Assembly: GCF_002116635.1 (NCBI RefSeq)
Contig: NZ_LQPW01000148.1
Location: 1-64,000, forward strand
Origin: Mycobacterium szulgai
GTDB taxonomy: Bacteria > Actinomycetota > Actinomycetes > Mycobacteriales > Mycobacteriaceae
Direction of reading: 5' to 3'
DNA length: 64,000 nucleotides
Both the position numbers and the translations under genes were made by a program. Within the stretch, counting starts at the first letter, position 1. Every line of letters starts with the position of its first letter. Of this stretch, positions 15,155 through 23,990 are shown piece by piece. The notes under the pieces were generated by a model. The model had not been told where the DNA came from, searched no databases, and saw nothing but the letters and a program-made list of their open reading frames with translations.

Positions 15155-16150
15155 TCACTGGCCGCGTTGTTCGTAGCGGGCTTCGGCGGCGTCCTTGAGC
15201 GGACGCCACCACGACTCGTTTTCCCGGTACCAGTCGATGGTGGCGCGCAGGCCCTCCTCGAAGTCGGTATGCTTTGGCGCCCAACTCAATTCGTTGTACA
15301 GCGTGGACGGGTCGATCGCGTAGCGCAGGTCGTGGCCGACGCGGTCGGTCACGTGGTCGAAGTCATCGGGCCCGTGGCCCATCAACCGCAGCAGCGTGCG
15401 CAGCACGGTCAGGTTGTCGCGCTCGCCCTCGGAGCTGATCAGATAGGTCCGGCCGATCTGGCCCTTCTCCAAAATCCGGCGTACCGCGCTGTTGTGGTCC
15501 TCGACGTGGATCCAGTCGCGGACATTGGCGCCGGCGCCGTAGAGCTTGGGGCGTCGTCCGGTAAGCACATTGGTGATCTGACGCGGGATGAACTTCTCGA
15601 CGTGCTGATAAGGCCCGTAGTTGTTGGAGCAGTTGGAGATCGTCGCCCGTACTCCGTAGGAGCGCACCCAGGCCCGCACCAGCATGTCGCCGCCGGCCTT
15701 GGTCGCCGAGTACGGACTCGACGGGTTGTACGGAGTGGACTCGGTGAACCGTGCTGGATCGTCGAGCTCCAAGTCGCCGTAGACCTCGTCGGTCGAAATG
15801 TGGTGCAGCCGAACACCGTGTCGCCGCACCGCTTCCAGGATGGTGAAGGTGCCCAGCACGTTGGTGTGCACGAACGGCTCGGGGTTGTCCAGTGCGTTGT
15901 CGACGTGAGACTCCGCGGCGAAATGGACTACCGCGTCGGATTCTGCGACCAGCTGCGAAACCAGTTCTGCGTCGGCGATGTCGCCCTGTACCACCCGCAC
16001 AATGTCCTCGACGTCTGCCAGCGACTCGCGCCGGCCGGCGTAGGTGAAGGCGTCGAGCACCGTCAGCGTGTCGTCTGGGTACTCGCGTACGGTGCTGTGC
16101 ACGAAATTCGCGCCGATGAATCCCGCGCCACCGGTGACGAGCAACCGCAT
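15155..16150 (-). CDS. rmlB: dTDP-glucose 4,6-dehydratase
   Basis: Second enzyme of dTDP-L-rhamnose synthesis. The 331-residue short-chain dehydrogenase-type protein has the NAD loop TGGAGFIGANF at the N-terminus, the STDEVYGDL motif with catalytic acid residues, and YSATKAGGD with the Tyr-x-x-x-Lys pair. It precedes rmlC in one transcription unit and is followed upstream by an LLM oxidoreductase gene 10 bases away, which may be part of the same unit. Confidence 0.96.
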   Translation of the reverse strand: MRLLVTGGAGFIGANFVHSTVREYPDDTLTVLDAFTYAGRRESLADVEDIVRVVQGDIADAELVSQLVAESDAVVHFAAESHVDNALDNPEPFVHTNVLGTFTILEAVRRHGVRLHHISTDEVYGDLELDDPARFTESTPYNPSSPYSATKAGGDMLVRAWVRSYGVRATISNCSNNYGPYQHVEKFIPRQITNVLTGRRPKLYGAGANVRDWIHVEDHNSAVRRILEKGQIGRTYLISSEGERDNLTVLRTLLRLMGHGPDDFDHVTDRVGHDLRYAIDPSTLYNELSWAPKHTDFEEGLRATIDWYRENESWWRPLKDAAEARYEQRGQ

Positions 16151-16160
16151 GGGTCAAACC

Positions 16161-17021
16161 CTAACGGGTCAGCCCTAGTGCTCCGGCCAGTTCGGTGAGC
16201 GCGGGGACCAGGTTCTCGCTCTTGGTGAGGACCTGAACGGGGACGTGGTCGGCACCGGCATCCAGATGCTCGGTGAGCCGGGCCGCGATGGCCTCGGGGG
16301 TGCCGTAGGCGACCACGGCATCCACCAGCCGGTCGCTGCCCGGTTTGGCGACGTCGTCGTCGGTGAAGCCCAGGCGCTTCCAGCTGTTGAGATAGTTGGC
16401 GAGGTTGAGATACATGTCGAGCGCCTTGCGCCCGACGGCGCGGGCCTTGTCGCTGTCGGTGGTGAGCACCACCTTGTGCTCGGGGGCCAGGAACGTCCCG
16501 GGACCGATCAGCTCACGGGCCTGCGCCGTGTGCTCGGGAGTGGTCAGGTACGGGTGGGCGCCGGCGCTGCGCTGAGCGGACAGCTTGAGGACCCGTGGGC
16601 CCAGGGCCGCCACCACGCGCCGCTCGGCGGGGACGCCGTACTCGTCGAGCTGGTCCAGGTACTCCGTCAGGGCGTCATACGGCTTTCGGTATTCGGTGAC
16701 CGCCTCGGGATGTCCGACGCCGATACCCAGCAAGAAACGGCCCGGGTATGCCCTTTCGATCCGGTGAAACGACTCGGCGACCGGCTCGGCCGGCGCGGAC
16801 CAGATGTTGACGATGCCGGTGGCCACCTGCAAGGTGGTGGTTGCTTCGAGAATGGGCTCCACCCAGGCCAGCTCGGCCGGCGGTGAGCCGCCCACCCAAA
16901 CCGCCCCATAGCCCAGGGCTTCGATTTCTTTGGCCTGCTGGGGCGTGACACCCCTTCCGAACGATCCGAAGCGGCCGAGATCGGGCTTCTTGGTGGCTTG
17001 GTTGGTCGCAGAGGCGCTCAT
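16161..17021 (-). CDS. LLM-class (probably F420-dependent) oxidoreductase
   Basis: Luciferase-like monooxygenase fold, 286 residues, with the TIM-barrel phrases ATGIVNIWSAPAEPVAESFHRI and GRFLLGIGVGHPEAV. This group in mycobacteria usually uses F420; the substrate is unknown. ATG 17021 gives the expected N-terminus (MSASATNQATKKPDLGRFG). It is divergent from infA over a 219-base gap and corresponds by position to Rv3463. Confidence 0.85.
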   Translation of the reverse strand: MSASATNQATKKPDLGRFGSFGRGVTPQQAKEIEALGYGAVWVGGSPPAELAWVEPILEATTTLQVATGIVNIWSAPAEPVAESFHRIERAYPGRFLLGIGVGHPEAVTEYRKPYDALTEYLDQLDEYGVPAERRVVAALGPRVLKLSAQRSAGAHPYLTTPEHTAQARELIGPGTFLAPEHKVVLTTDSDKARAVGRKALDMYLNLANYLNSWKRLGFTDDDVAKPGSDRLVDAVVAYGTPEAIAARLTEHLDAGADHVPVQVLTKSENLVPALTELAGALGLTR

Positions 17022-17069
17022 GGTTGGACTAACCCGCCGGCCGCCGCGCCCTATTCCAGCTCGCGTGTT

Positions 17070-17099
17070 TTGCGCAGGGAGTGGCGGTGCGAGTAAGGT
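17070..17099 (+). promoter_or_regulatory. Candidate promoter of the infA ribosomal operon
   Basis: TTGCGC (17070-17075) and TAAGGT (17094-17099) are separated by 18 bases in the gap between the divergent LLM gene and infA. The resulting 5' leader would be about 135 bases. Sequence match only. Confidence 0.4.
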
Positions 17100-17240
17100 G
17101 GACCAACGGTGCGGCGTCCGTGCCGGCTTCTGGCGTGCCCAGTCTTGGAATTTCCACCACCGGCTCACGTTGAGTAGTCGTAGTACGTGCTGCGCCGAAC
17201 GGGGTGCACCGACGAGATAGAGAAGGATCGCCACAACGTA

Positions 17241-17462
17241 ATGGCCAAGAAGGACGGTGCCATAGAGGTCGAGGGTCGCGTGGTCGAGCCCCTGCCCAAT
17301 GCCATGTTTCGCATTGAGCTGGAGAACGGTCACAAGGTGCTCGCCCACATCAGCGGCAAGATGCGGCAGCACTACATCCGCATCCTGCCCGAGGACCGCG
17401 TGGTCGTGGAGCTGTCGCCCTACGACCTGTCGCGCGGCCGGATCGTGTACCGGTACAAGTAG
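17241..17462 (+). CDS. infA: Translation initiation factor IF-1
   Basis: The 73-residue OB-fold protein begins [20 protein letters not shown] and contains [19 protein letters not shown], diagnostic for IF-1. It binds the ribosomal A site during initiation. Length equals the family norm. First gene of the infA-rpmJ-rpsM-rpsK-rpsD-rpoA-rplQ cluster. Confidence 0.98.
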
Positions 17463-17510
17463 CGCGACGATATTTAAGAAAAGCCCAGGAAGAACAGGAC
17501 CGAGACTGCC

Positions 17511-17624
17511 GTGAAGGTGAACCCGAGCGTCAAGCCAATCTGTGACAAGTGCAGGGTGATCCGTCGGCATGGGCGGGTCATGGTGATCTGCTCTGATCCG
17601 CGCCACAAGCAGCGGCAGGGCTGA
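17511..17624 (+). CDS. rpmJ: Ribosomal protein L36 (zinc-binding form)
   Basis: The 37-residue protein starts with GTG at 17511 ([17 protein letters not shown]) and ends RHKQRQG. Cys11, Cys14, Cys27 and His32 form the zinc ribbon of the C+ type L36. Mycobacteria usually also have a cysteine-free L36 that replaces this one under zinc shortage. It lies 48 bases after infA. Confidence 0.97.
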
Positions 17625-17798
17625 TAGCCCACACTCCGCGACGACAACTGAATGCAGACCTCCCAGCACCAATGAGCGGGCTGGCATCTACAGAGATGGG
17701 CCGGCTCACCCACGCCCGGACGGAGGCCGGGCCCCTACCAGCAGGTGGGGAACGGACTGGGAAAAGACCTCCGCTGAGAAAAAGAGGAAACGCCACCT

Positions 17799-18173
17799 AT
17801 GGCTCGACTAGTAGGCGTCGATCTGCCGCGCGATAAGCGGATGGAGATCGCGCTGACTTACATCTTCGGCATCGGCCGGACCCGTTCCAACGAAATTCTG
17901 GCTGCCACTGGCATCGATAAGGACCTGCGCACCAAGGACCTCACCGATGACCAGCTCACCCATCTGCGTGACTACATCGAAGCCAACCTGAAGGTGGAGG
18001 GTGACCTGCGCCGCGAGGTACAGGCCGACATCCGTCGCAAAATCGAGATCGGCTGCTACCAGGGTCTACGGCACCGCCGCGGACTGCCGGTGCGCGGCCA
18101 ACGGACCAAGACCAATGCGCGGACCCGTAAAGGCCCCAAGCGCACCATCGCAGGCAAGAAGAAGGCCAGGTAA
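17799..18173 (+). CDS. rpsM: Ribosomal protein S13
   Basis: The 124-residue head protein of the small subunit begins MARLVGVDLPRDKRMEIALTY and ends in a basic tail (KGPKRTIAGKKKAR) that reaches the P-site tRNA. GLRHRRGLPVRGQRTKTNAR is the family signature. A 174-base gap precedes it and contains GC-rich inverted segments that might form a leader structure; AAGAGGAAA is the ribosome binding site. Confidence 0.98.
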   Translation: MARLVGVDLPRDKRMEIALTYIFGIGRTRSNEILAATGIDKDLRTKDLTDDQLTHLRDYIEANLKVEGDLRREVQADIRRKIEIGCYQGLRHRRGLPVRGQRTKTNARTRKGPKRTIAGKKKAR

Positions 18174-18176
18174 CCG

Positions 18177-18593
18177 ATGCCACCGAAGAAGGCAAGTGGG
18201 GCAGGTCCCAAGAAGGGGCAGAAGACCCGTCGCCGGGAAAAGAAGAACGTCCCGCACGGCGCCGCGCACATCAAGAGCACCTTCAACAACACGATCGTGA
18301 CGATCACCGATCCGCAGGGCAACGTCATCGCCTGGGCGTCGTCGGGTCACGTAGGGTTCAAAGGCTCCCGCAAGTCGACACCGTTCGCCGCTCAGCTGGC
18401 TGCCGAGAACGCCGCGCGCAAGGCCCAGGAGCACGGAGTGCGCAAGGTCGACGTGTTCGTCAAGGGTCCGGGCTCCGGCCGCGAGACCGCGATCCGCTCG
18501 CTGCAGGCCGCCGGTCTGGAGGTCGGGGCGATATCCGACGTCACGCCGCAGCCGCACAACGGCGTCCGTCCCCCCAAACGTCGGCGCGTCTAG
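18177..18593 (+). CDS. rpsK: Ribosomal protein S11
   Basis: The 138-residue platform protein has HIKSTFNNTIVTITD, the family signature, and the C-terminal basic PPKRRRV. It lies 3 bases after rpsM. It starts with a lysine-rich actinobacterial extension (PPKKASGAGPKKGQKTRR). Confidence 0.98.
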   Translation: MPPKKASGAGPKKGQKTRRREKKNVPHGAAHIKSTFNNTIVTITDPQGNVIAWASSGHVGFKGSRKSTPFAAQLAAENAARKAQEHGVRKVDVFVKGPGSGRETAIRSLQAAGLEVGAISDVTPQPHNGVRPPKRRRV

Positions 18594-18606
18594 GAGATAA
18601 AAGCAA

Positions 18607-19212
18607 ATGGCTCGTTACACCGGACCCGTCACTCGCAAGTCGCGCCGGCTGGGCACCGACCTCGTCGGTGGCGACCAGTCGTATGAGAAGCGGCCTTATC
18701 CGCCCGGCCAGCATGGCCGCGCCCGGGTCAAGGACAGTGAGTACCGCCAGCAGCTGCAGGAGAAGCAGAAGGCGCGTTTCACCTACGGCGTGATGGAAAA
18801 GCAGTTCCGCCGCTATTACGAAGAGGCCGTTCGCCACTCGGGCAAGACCGGTGAGGAACTGCTGCGCATCCTGGAAAGCCGGCTCGACAACGTCGTTTAC
18901 CGCGCCGGGCTGGCGCGCACCCGCCGGATGGCCCGCCAGCTGGTCAGTCACGGTCACTTCACCGTCAACGGCGTGCACGTGAACGTGCCCAGCTACCGGG
19001 TGTCGCAGTACGACATCATCGACGTCCGGGACAACTCGCTGAACACGGTGCCGTTCCAGATCGCGCGGGAGACCGCCGGTGACCGTCCGATCCCGAGCTG
19101 GATCCAGGTCGTCGGCGAGCGCCAGCGCATCCTGATCCACCAATTGCCCGAGCGTGCTCAGATCGATGTGCCGCTCACCGAGCAGCTGATCGTCGAGTAC
19201 TACTCGAAGTAG
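18607..19212 (+). CDS. rpsD: Ribosomal protein S4
   Basis: The 201-residue primary 16S rRNA-binding protein includes the S4 RNA-binding domain (LDNVVYRAGLARTRRMARQLVSHGHFTV near residues 95-122). The N-terminus MARYTGPVTRKSRRLGTDLV lacks the four-cysteine zinc motif of some bacteria. In many bacteria S4 represses its own operon. Confidence 0.98.
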   Translation: MARYTGPVTRKSRRLGTDLVGGDQSYEKRPYPPGQHGRARVKDSEYRQQLQEKQKARFTYGVMEKQFRRYYEEAVRHSGKTGEELLRILESRLDNVVYRAGLARTRRMARQLVSHGHFTVNGVHVNVPSYRVSQYDIIDVRDNSLNTVPFQIARETAGDRPIPSWIQVVGERQRILIHQLPERAQIDVPLTEQLIVEYYSK

Positions 19213-19221
19213 CGCAGGTTT

Positions 19222-19245
19222 CCGCCGGTGCGACCGCACCGGCGG
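19222..19245 (+). terminator. Hairpin between rpsD and rpoA (attenuator or partial terminator)
   Basis: CCGCCGGTGC (19222-19231) pairs perfectly with GCACCGGCGG (19236-19245) around a 4-base GACC loop and is followed by GTCTT. It lies 9 bases after the rpsD stop and could set the ratio of ribosomal protein to RNA polymerase alpha mRNA. Confidence 0.6.
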
Positions 19246-19295
19246 GTCTTAACGGCATCAAATAGCGGGTGCCGAGAAGGAGAAGAAGAAACACC

Positions 19296-20339
19296 ATGCT
19301 GATTTCTCAGCGGCCCACCCTGTCCGAGGACATCCTCACCGACAACCGGTCCCAGTTCGTCATCGAACCGCTGGAGCCCGGATTCGGTTACACCCTGGGC
19401 AATTCGCTACGGCGTACGCTGCTGTCGTCGATTCCCGGCGCGGCCGTCACCAGCATTCGGATCGACGGCGTGCTGCACGAGTTCACCACCGTGCCCGGCG
19501 TCAAAGAGGATGTCACCGACATCATCTTGAACCTCAAGGGTCTGGTGGTGTCCTCCGAGGAGGACGAGCCAGTCACCATGTACCTGCGTAAGCAGGGTCC
19601 GGGCGAGGTCACCGCGGGCGACATCGTGCCTCCCGCGGGCGTCACCGTGCACAACCCGTCGATGCACATCGCGACGCTGAACGACAAGGGCAAGCTCGAG
19701 GTCGAGCTTGTCGTCGAGCGGGGCCGCGGTTACGTCCCGGCCGTGCAGAACCGTGCTTCCGGCGCCGAAATCGGCCGCATTCCAGTCGATTCCATCTACT
19801 CGCCGGTGCTCAAGGTCACCTACAAGGTGGACGCGACCCGTGTCGAGCAACGCACCGACTTCGACAAGCTGATCCTGGACGTGGAGACCAAGAGCTCGAT
19901 CACCCCGCGCGACGCGCTGGCTTCGGCCGGTAAGACTCTGGTCGAATTGTTCGGTCTGGCACGCGAACTCAACGTCGAAGCCGAAGGCATCGAGATCGGG
20001 CCGTCGCCGGCCGAGGCCGACCACATCGCGTCGTTCGCGCTGCCCATCGACGACCTGGACCTGACCGTGCGGTCCTACAACTGCCTCAAGCGCGAGGGTG
20101 TGCACACCGTCGGCGAGTTGGTGTCGCGTACCGAGTCCGACCTGCTCGACATCCGCAACTTCGGCCAGAAGTCCATCGACGAGGTCAAGGTCAAGCTGCA
20201 CCAGCTCGGTCTGTCGCTCAAGGACAGCCCGCCCAGCTTCGACCCGTCCGAGGTCGCCGGCTATGACGTCGCCACCGGTACCTGGTCCACCGAGGGTGCC
20301 TACGACGACCAGGACTACGCCGAAACCGAACAGCTCTAA
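19296..20339 (+). CDS. rpoA: RNA polymerase alpha subunit
   Basis: The 347-residue protein has the usual two domains. The N-terminal domain includes NSLRRTLLSSIPGAAVTSIRIDGV, which dimerises and scaffolds the polymerase. The C-terminal domain (about 250-315) with NCLKREGVHTVGELVSRTESDLLDIRNFGQKS contacts UP elements and activators. ATG 19296 follows AGAAGGAGAAG and gives the standard start MLISQRPTLSEDI; the open frame upstream lacks conserved residues. Confidence 0.98.
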   Translation: MLISQRPTLSEDILTDNRSQFVIEPLEPGFGYTLGNSLRRTLLSSIPGAAVTSIRIDGVLHEFTTVPGVKEDVTDIILNLKGLVVSSEEDEPVTMYLRKQGPGEVTAGDIVPPAGVTVHNPSMHIATLNDKGKLEVELVVERGRGYVPAVQNRASGAEIGRIPVDSIYSPVLKVTYKVDATRVEQRTDFDKLILDVETKSSITPRDALASAGKTLVELFGLARELNVEAEGIEIGPSPAEADHIASFALPIDDLDLTVRSYNCLKREGVHTVGELVSRTESDLLDIRNFGQKSIDEVKVKLHQLGLSLKDSPPSFDPSEVAGYDVATGTWSTEGAYDDQDYAETEQL

Positions 20340-20373
20340 TTTCGCTTTGGACATCTAGACAGGAGCCCCTCCA

Positions 20374-20979
20374 ATGCCCAAGCCCACCAAGGGCCCTCGC
20401 CTCGGCGGGTCGTCTTCGCACCAGAAGGCGATTTTGGCCAACCTGGCCACGTCGTTGTTCGAACACGGCCGGATCAAGACCACCGAGCCGAAGGCCCGGG
20501 CATTGCGGCCGTACGCGGAGAAGCTGATCACCCATGCCAAGAAGGGCACGCTGCACAACCGGCGTGAGGTGCTCAAGAAGATCCGCGACAAGGATGTGGT
20601 GCACGCCCTGTTCGCCGAGATCGGGCCGTTCTTCGCCGACCGCAACGGCGGCTACACCCGGATCATCAAGGTCGAGGCGCGCAAGGGCGACAACGCCCCC
20701 ATGGCCGTGATCGAGCTGGTGCGGGAGAAGACGGTGACGTCCGAGGCGGATCGGGCGCGTCGGGTGAAGGCGTCGAAAAAGGATGCCCCCGTGGCAGCAG
20801 CCGCGGCGCCGCAGGCGGCCGTCGAGCCGGAAGCCGCTGAAGGTCCGACGGCTGAAGAAGTCGAGACTCCTGAGGTCGAGACTGCTGAGGCCGAGGCTGC
20901 TGGGGCCACCGACGAGGCCGGCGAAGAGGTCACCGAAGAAGCCGCCGAAGAGGCCCCCGAAGAGGCCCCCGAGAATTAG
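20374..20979 (+). CDS. rplQ: Ribosomal protein L17 with long acidic tail
   Basis: The core L17 domain (residues 1-120, MPKPTKGPRLGGSSSHQKAILANL) is typical. After residue 130 comes an Ala/Glu/Pro-rich tail of about 65 residues (EAAEGPTAEEVETPEVE, then EEVTEEAAEEAPEEAPEN). Mycobacterial L17 proteins often have such tails; from memory the M. tuberculosis protein is about 20 residues shorter. The DNA of the tail also encodes the upstream part of the truA frame. Confidence 0.97.
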   Translation: MPKPTKGPRLGGSSSHQKAILANLATSLFEHGRIKTTEPKARALRPYAEKLITHAKKGTLHNRREVLKKIRDKDVVHALFAEIGPFFADRNGGYTRIIKVEARKGDNAPMAVIELVREKTVTSEADRARRVKASKKDAPVAAAAAPQAAVEPEAAEGPTAEEVETPEVETAEAEAAGATDEAGEEVTEEAAEEAPEEAPEN

Positions 20980-21817
20980 TGGGGACGTCCGTCTGCGGCT
21001 CGACATCGCCTATGACGGAACCGATTTCGCGGGCTGGGCGGCACAAGCCGGACAGCGAACGGTCGCCGGCGTTCTCGATGAGGCGCTGACGACCGTTTTC
21101 CGTGCGCCGGTCCGGCTGCGCGCGGCCGGGCGCACCGACGCCGGAGTGCACGCCACCGGGCAGGTGGCTCACGCTGACGTGCCCGTCGAGTCGTTGCCGA
21201 ATGCCTATTCACGCACACTCCGCGCCGGTGATCCGGAATTCGTGCCGCTGCTGCGCCGGCTGGGCAGATTTCTGCCCAGCGATGTCCGAGTCATTGATAT
21301 CACCCGTGCGCCAAGCGGATTCGACGCTCGGTTCTCGGCGCTGCGACGCCACTACACCTACCGGTTGTCGACAGCTCCCTACGGTGTGCAGCCGCAGCTG
21401 GCGCGTTACATCACCGCATGGCCGCGGGCTCTGGACCTCTCCGCGATGAACGCGGCGTCGCAAGACTTGTTGGGACTGCACGATTTCGCGGCGTTCTGCC
21501 GCCATCGCGACGGTGCCACCACCATCCGGGAGCTGCAGCGGCTGGACTGGACGGGCGACGGCGACCTGATCACCGCACACGTCAGCGCCGACGCGTTCTG
21601 CTGGTCGATGGTGCGGTCGCTGGTCGGAGCGCTGCTGGCGGTCGGCGAGCACCGGCGCACCGCGGCTTGGTGTCGCGAATTGCTCAGTGCGCCAGCACGA
21701 TCCAGCGACTTCGCGGCCGCGCCGGCGAGGGGATTGACCATGATCGGCGTTGACTACCCGCCTGACGATCAGCTCGCAGCACGCACCTTGATCACGCGCG
21801 ACCTGCGCTCGCGCTAG
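20783..21817 (+). CDS. truA: tRNA pseudouridine synthase A
   Basis: Makes pseudouridine at positions 38-40 of tRNA anticodon stems. The catalytic aspartate is in RAAGRTDAGVHATGQVAH, and FCRHRDGATTIRELQRLDW and FCWSMVRSLVGALLAVGEH are family motifs. The start is uncertain. The only ATG, GTG or TTG in frame ahead of the conserved RLRLDIAYDGTDF is the ATG at 20783, which would overlap rplQ by 197 bases and add a Lys/Arg/Pro-rich tail of about 65 residues. An ATT at 20975, overlapping the rplQ stop, would give the normal N-terminus. The stop shares the palindrome CTAG with the convergent PPE gene. Confidence 0.93.
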   Translation: MPPWQQPRRRRRPSSRKPLKVRRLKKSRLLRSRLLRPRLLGPPTRPAKRSPKKPPKRPPKRPPRISGDVRLRLDIAYDGTDFAGWAAQAGQRTVAGVLDEALTTVFRAPVRLRAAGRTDAGVHATGQVAHADVPVESLPNAYSRTLRAGDPEFVPLLRRLGRFLPSDVRVIDITRAPSGFDARFSALRRHYTYRLSTAPYGVQPQLARYITAWPRALDLSAMNAASQDLLGLHDFAAFCRHRDGATTIRELQRLDWTGDGDLITAHVSADAFCWSMVRSLVGALLAVGEHRRTAAWCRELLSAPARSSDFAAAPARGLTMIGVDYPPDDQLAARTLITRDLRSR

Positions 21818-22962
21818 CCGGCACAGGGCGGCCGGGCCATGACGGTGAGACGAACCCCGTAGCGGGGACCGGTTCCGGCCGAGCCGGCGCCTGACCCGGC
21901 CAGCGGCATACCCCCCAGCAGGTTACCGGGCATGCCCGACTCCGGCGGCTCGATGACATTGCTGACGCGCAGGGGCGCCGCGAGCGGACGTAGCGCCGGG
22001 CCGGCTTGGGCCCACGGAGCGGGCACCGACAACTTGCCGATCGCGGGCGCGGTACCCATGGCGGCCGAAACGTGCCCCGCACTCAGCAGCGCTCCCAAGT
22101 CGTTGGCGGCCGCCGACGCAGCAGTGCCCGCGCCGGTAGCCGCCGACGGGATGAGGCCCTGCAGTGCGTTCGCCGACGACAGGGCGCTGTTGGCCATACC
22201 CAACCCGAAGTAGGGCAGTCCGATCGTGTCGTAGAGGAAGGATTCGAACGGTTCGTACCAGGTCAGCCATCGCTCTAGCGGTCTTTTAGGCGTCGACGAC
22301 GTTCCGCTGCTCATGGGCCGGGATACCGGCGAGGCCATGTTTCGCAGTGCTTGCGGCACTTGGGAAATCACCCGTCCCAAGTTCGTCTGCGCCGCGCCGG
22401 CGGCCGCGGCGGCAGCTGGGTTGGCGGCCGGGTTGGCGATCGGCGGCGGCTCGGCGAACGGCGTCACCATCGAGGCGGTCGCCGACGCGCCGGCGTACTG
22501 GTACATGGCTGCCACATCCTGGGCCCACATTTCGCCGTACTTGGCTTCGATGGCCGCAATGGCCGCGGTGTTTTGGCCTAACACGTTGGCTGCAACCAGC
22601 GACATCAGCTGCGCGCGGTTGGCCGCGATAAGCGGCGGGGGTACGACGGCAGCAAAGGCGGTCTCGTAGGCGCTGGCCGCCAAGCGTGCGTGGGTGGCGG
22701 CCTCTTCGGCCCGGACCGCAGTCGCGCGCATCCACGCCGCGTACGGTGCGACCGCGTCGGCCATGGATGTCGACGCGGGGCCCACCCACTCGTCGCGGTG
22801 CAGTCTGGTGACAACCGTGTGGAAATCGCCAGCGGTCGAACGCAACTCGGCGGCCAGTCCGTTCCAGGCCGACGCGGCGGCCAACATCGACGAGGCACCG
22901 GGACCGGAATACATCCTGGTGGAGTGAATCTCGGGGGGTAGCGCTCCGAAATCGAAATGCAT
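21814..22962 (-). CDS. PPE family protein, SVP subgroup (type A of the pair)
   Basis: The 382-residue protein has the PPE domain in residues 1-180: MHFDFGALPPEIHSTRMYSG, the WxG-type bend DEWVGPAS, and AAIEAKYGEMWAQDVAAMY. The middle has the hydrophobic FESFLYDTIGLPYFG. The SVP signature GKLSVPAPW lies near residue 315, and the C-terminus is GPRYGVRLTVMARPPCAG. PPE proteins are exported by ESX systems and act at the surface. It is the second gene of a two-gene PPE unit, 29 bases after its partner, and its C-terminus is almost the same as that of the PPE gene at 24350. Confidence 0.92.
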   Translation of the reverse strand: MHFDFGALPPEIHSTRMYSGPGASSMLAAASAWNGLAAELRSTAGDFHTVVTRLHRDEWVGPASTSMADAVAPYAAWMRATAVRAEEAATHARLAASAYETAFAAVVPPPLIAANRAQLMSLVAANVLGQNTAAIAAIEAKYGEMWAQDVAAMYQYAGASATASMVTPFAEPPPIANPAANPAAAAAAGAAQTNLGRVISQVPQALRNMASPVSRPMSSGTSSTPKRPLERWLTWYEPFESFLYDTIGLPYFGLGMANSALSSANALQGLIPSAATGAGTAASAAANDLGALLSAGHVSAAMGTAPAIGKLSVPAPWAQAGPALRPLAAPLRVSNVIEPPESGMPGNLLGGMPLAGSGAGSAGTGPRYGVRLTVMARPPCAG

Positions 22963-22991
22963 TGCAGCAGATTCCTTAACCTAGTGCCGCG

Positions 22992-23990
22992 CTATCCACC
23001 GGCCGGCGGCCGTGGTACCACGCTGACGGGGAAGCCGTATTGGCGATGGGCATAGTTCGTCGCGGGAGCCCCGCGCCGCGTTGGTATCCCTCGAAGTAGT
23101 CCGCTTGCATCACGTTCCGAGGCGGCGGCGAACACGGAGCGCGAAATCGTCGTGACCTCGGCCTTGGGTGCTGACTGCGGACCGGCCCAACTCGGCGGCG
23201 TCGACATCAGGCCGACCCGGCCGGCCGTGCCCATACCGGCCGACACCGCGATCGGCCCTCGGCTGGTGCGCACCAAGCTCGGCAGTGCCGTGGCGGCTGC
23301 CGGTGTTGGCGCCGGAGGGAAGATCATCGCCTGCGCTACCTGCCCGGCATTGAGGACAAACCCCGTCGCGTCGTAGAACAATGACTCGAAGGTCGACAGT
23401 GCTTCCCAGGCTGTGGTCGAAAGAATCGGGAAATGCTCGCCGAGAGTGTGGTTCCTCGACGGCGGCGTGGTCGGCGGCGGTGGTGGCGCGAAAGGGGTCA
23501 GCTGCGCAGCAATCGCCGAAGAGCCGGCATAGCCGTACATGGCGGCGGCGTCTTGAGCCCAGAACTCCGCGTACTGCGCCTCGGTTGCCGCGATTGCCGG
23601 AGTGTTCTGACCGAAGAAATTGGTGGCGATCAGGGCGATCAACAATGCCCGGTTGGCAACGATCACCGGCGGCGGCACCGTCATCGCGAACGCTGTCTCG
23701 TAGGCTGCGGCCGCCGCTCTGGCCTGCATGCCGGTCTGCTCGCACCGTGCTGCCGTCGCCCCGAGCCAGGCCACATACGGCGCGACCGCGGCGACCATCG
23801 ACGCCGACGAAGGCCCCGCCCAGGCCGAGCTGATTAGCCCCGAAATCACCGTCTGGCAGCCGATTGCCGCCGAACCCACTTCCGCTGCCAGTCTCTCCCA
23901 GGCTGCCGCGGCGGCGAGCAACGGCCCCGAACCCGCGCCTGAATACATGCGGCCGGAATTGATCTCGGGTGGTATTGCTCCGAAGTTCAT
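22992..23990 (-). CDS. PPE family protein, SVP-like (type B of the pair)
   Basis: The 332-residue protein begins MNFGAIPPEINSGRMYSGAG and has AATEAQYAEFWAQDAAAMY. A variant SVP motif, GLMSTPPSW, replaces the usual GxxSVPxxW. A short proline run (PFAPPPPPTTPP) follows the PPE domain. The C-terminus YGFPVSVVPRPPAGG matches the type found at 25504. ATG 23990 is the PPE start; the frame is open for 76 codons upstream but that part lacks PPE features. It is the first gene of the downstream PPE pair. No PE gene is adjacent. Confidence 0.9.
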   Translation of the reverse strand: MNFGAIPPEINSGRMYSGAGSGPLLAAAAAWERLAAEVGSAAIGCQTVISGLISSAWAGPSSASMVAAVAPYVAWLGATAARCEQTGMQARAAAAAYETAFAMTVPPPVIVANRALLIALIATNFFGQNTPAIAATEAQYAEFWAQDAAAMYGYAGSSAIAAQLTPFAPPPPPTTPPSRNHTLGEHFPILSTTAWEALSTFESLFYDATGFVLNAGQVAQAMIFPPAPTPAAATALPSLVRTSRGPIAVSAGMGTAGRVGLMSTPPSWAGPQSAPKAEVTTISRSVFAAASERDASGLLRGIPTRRGAPATNYAHRQYGFPVSVVPRPPAGG

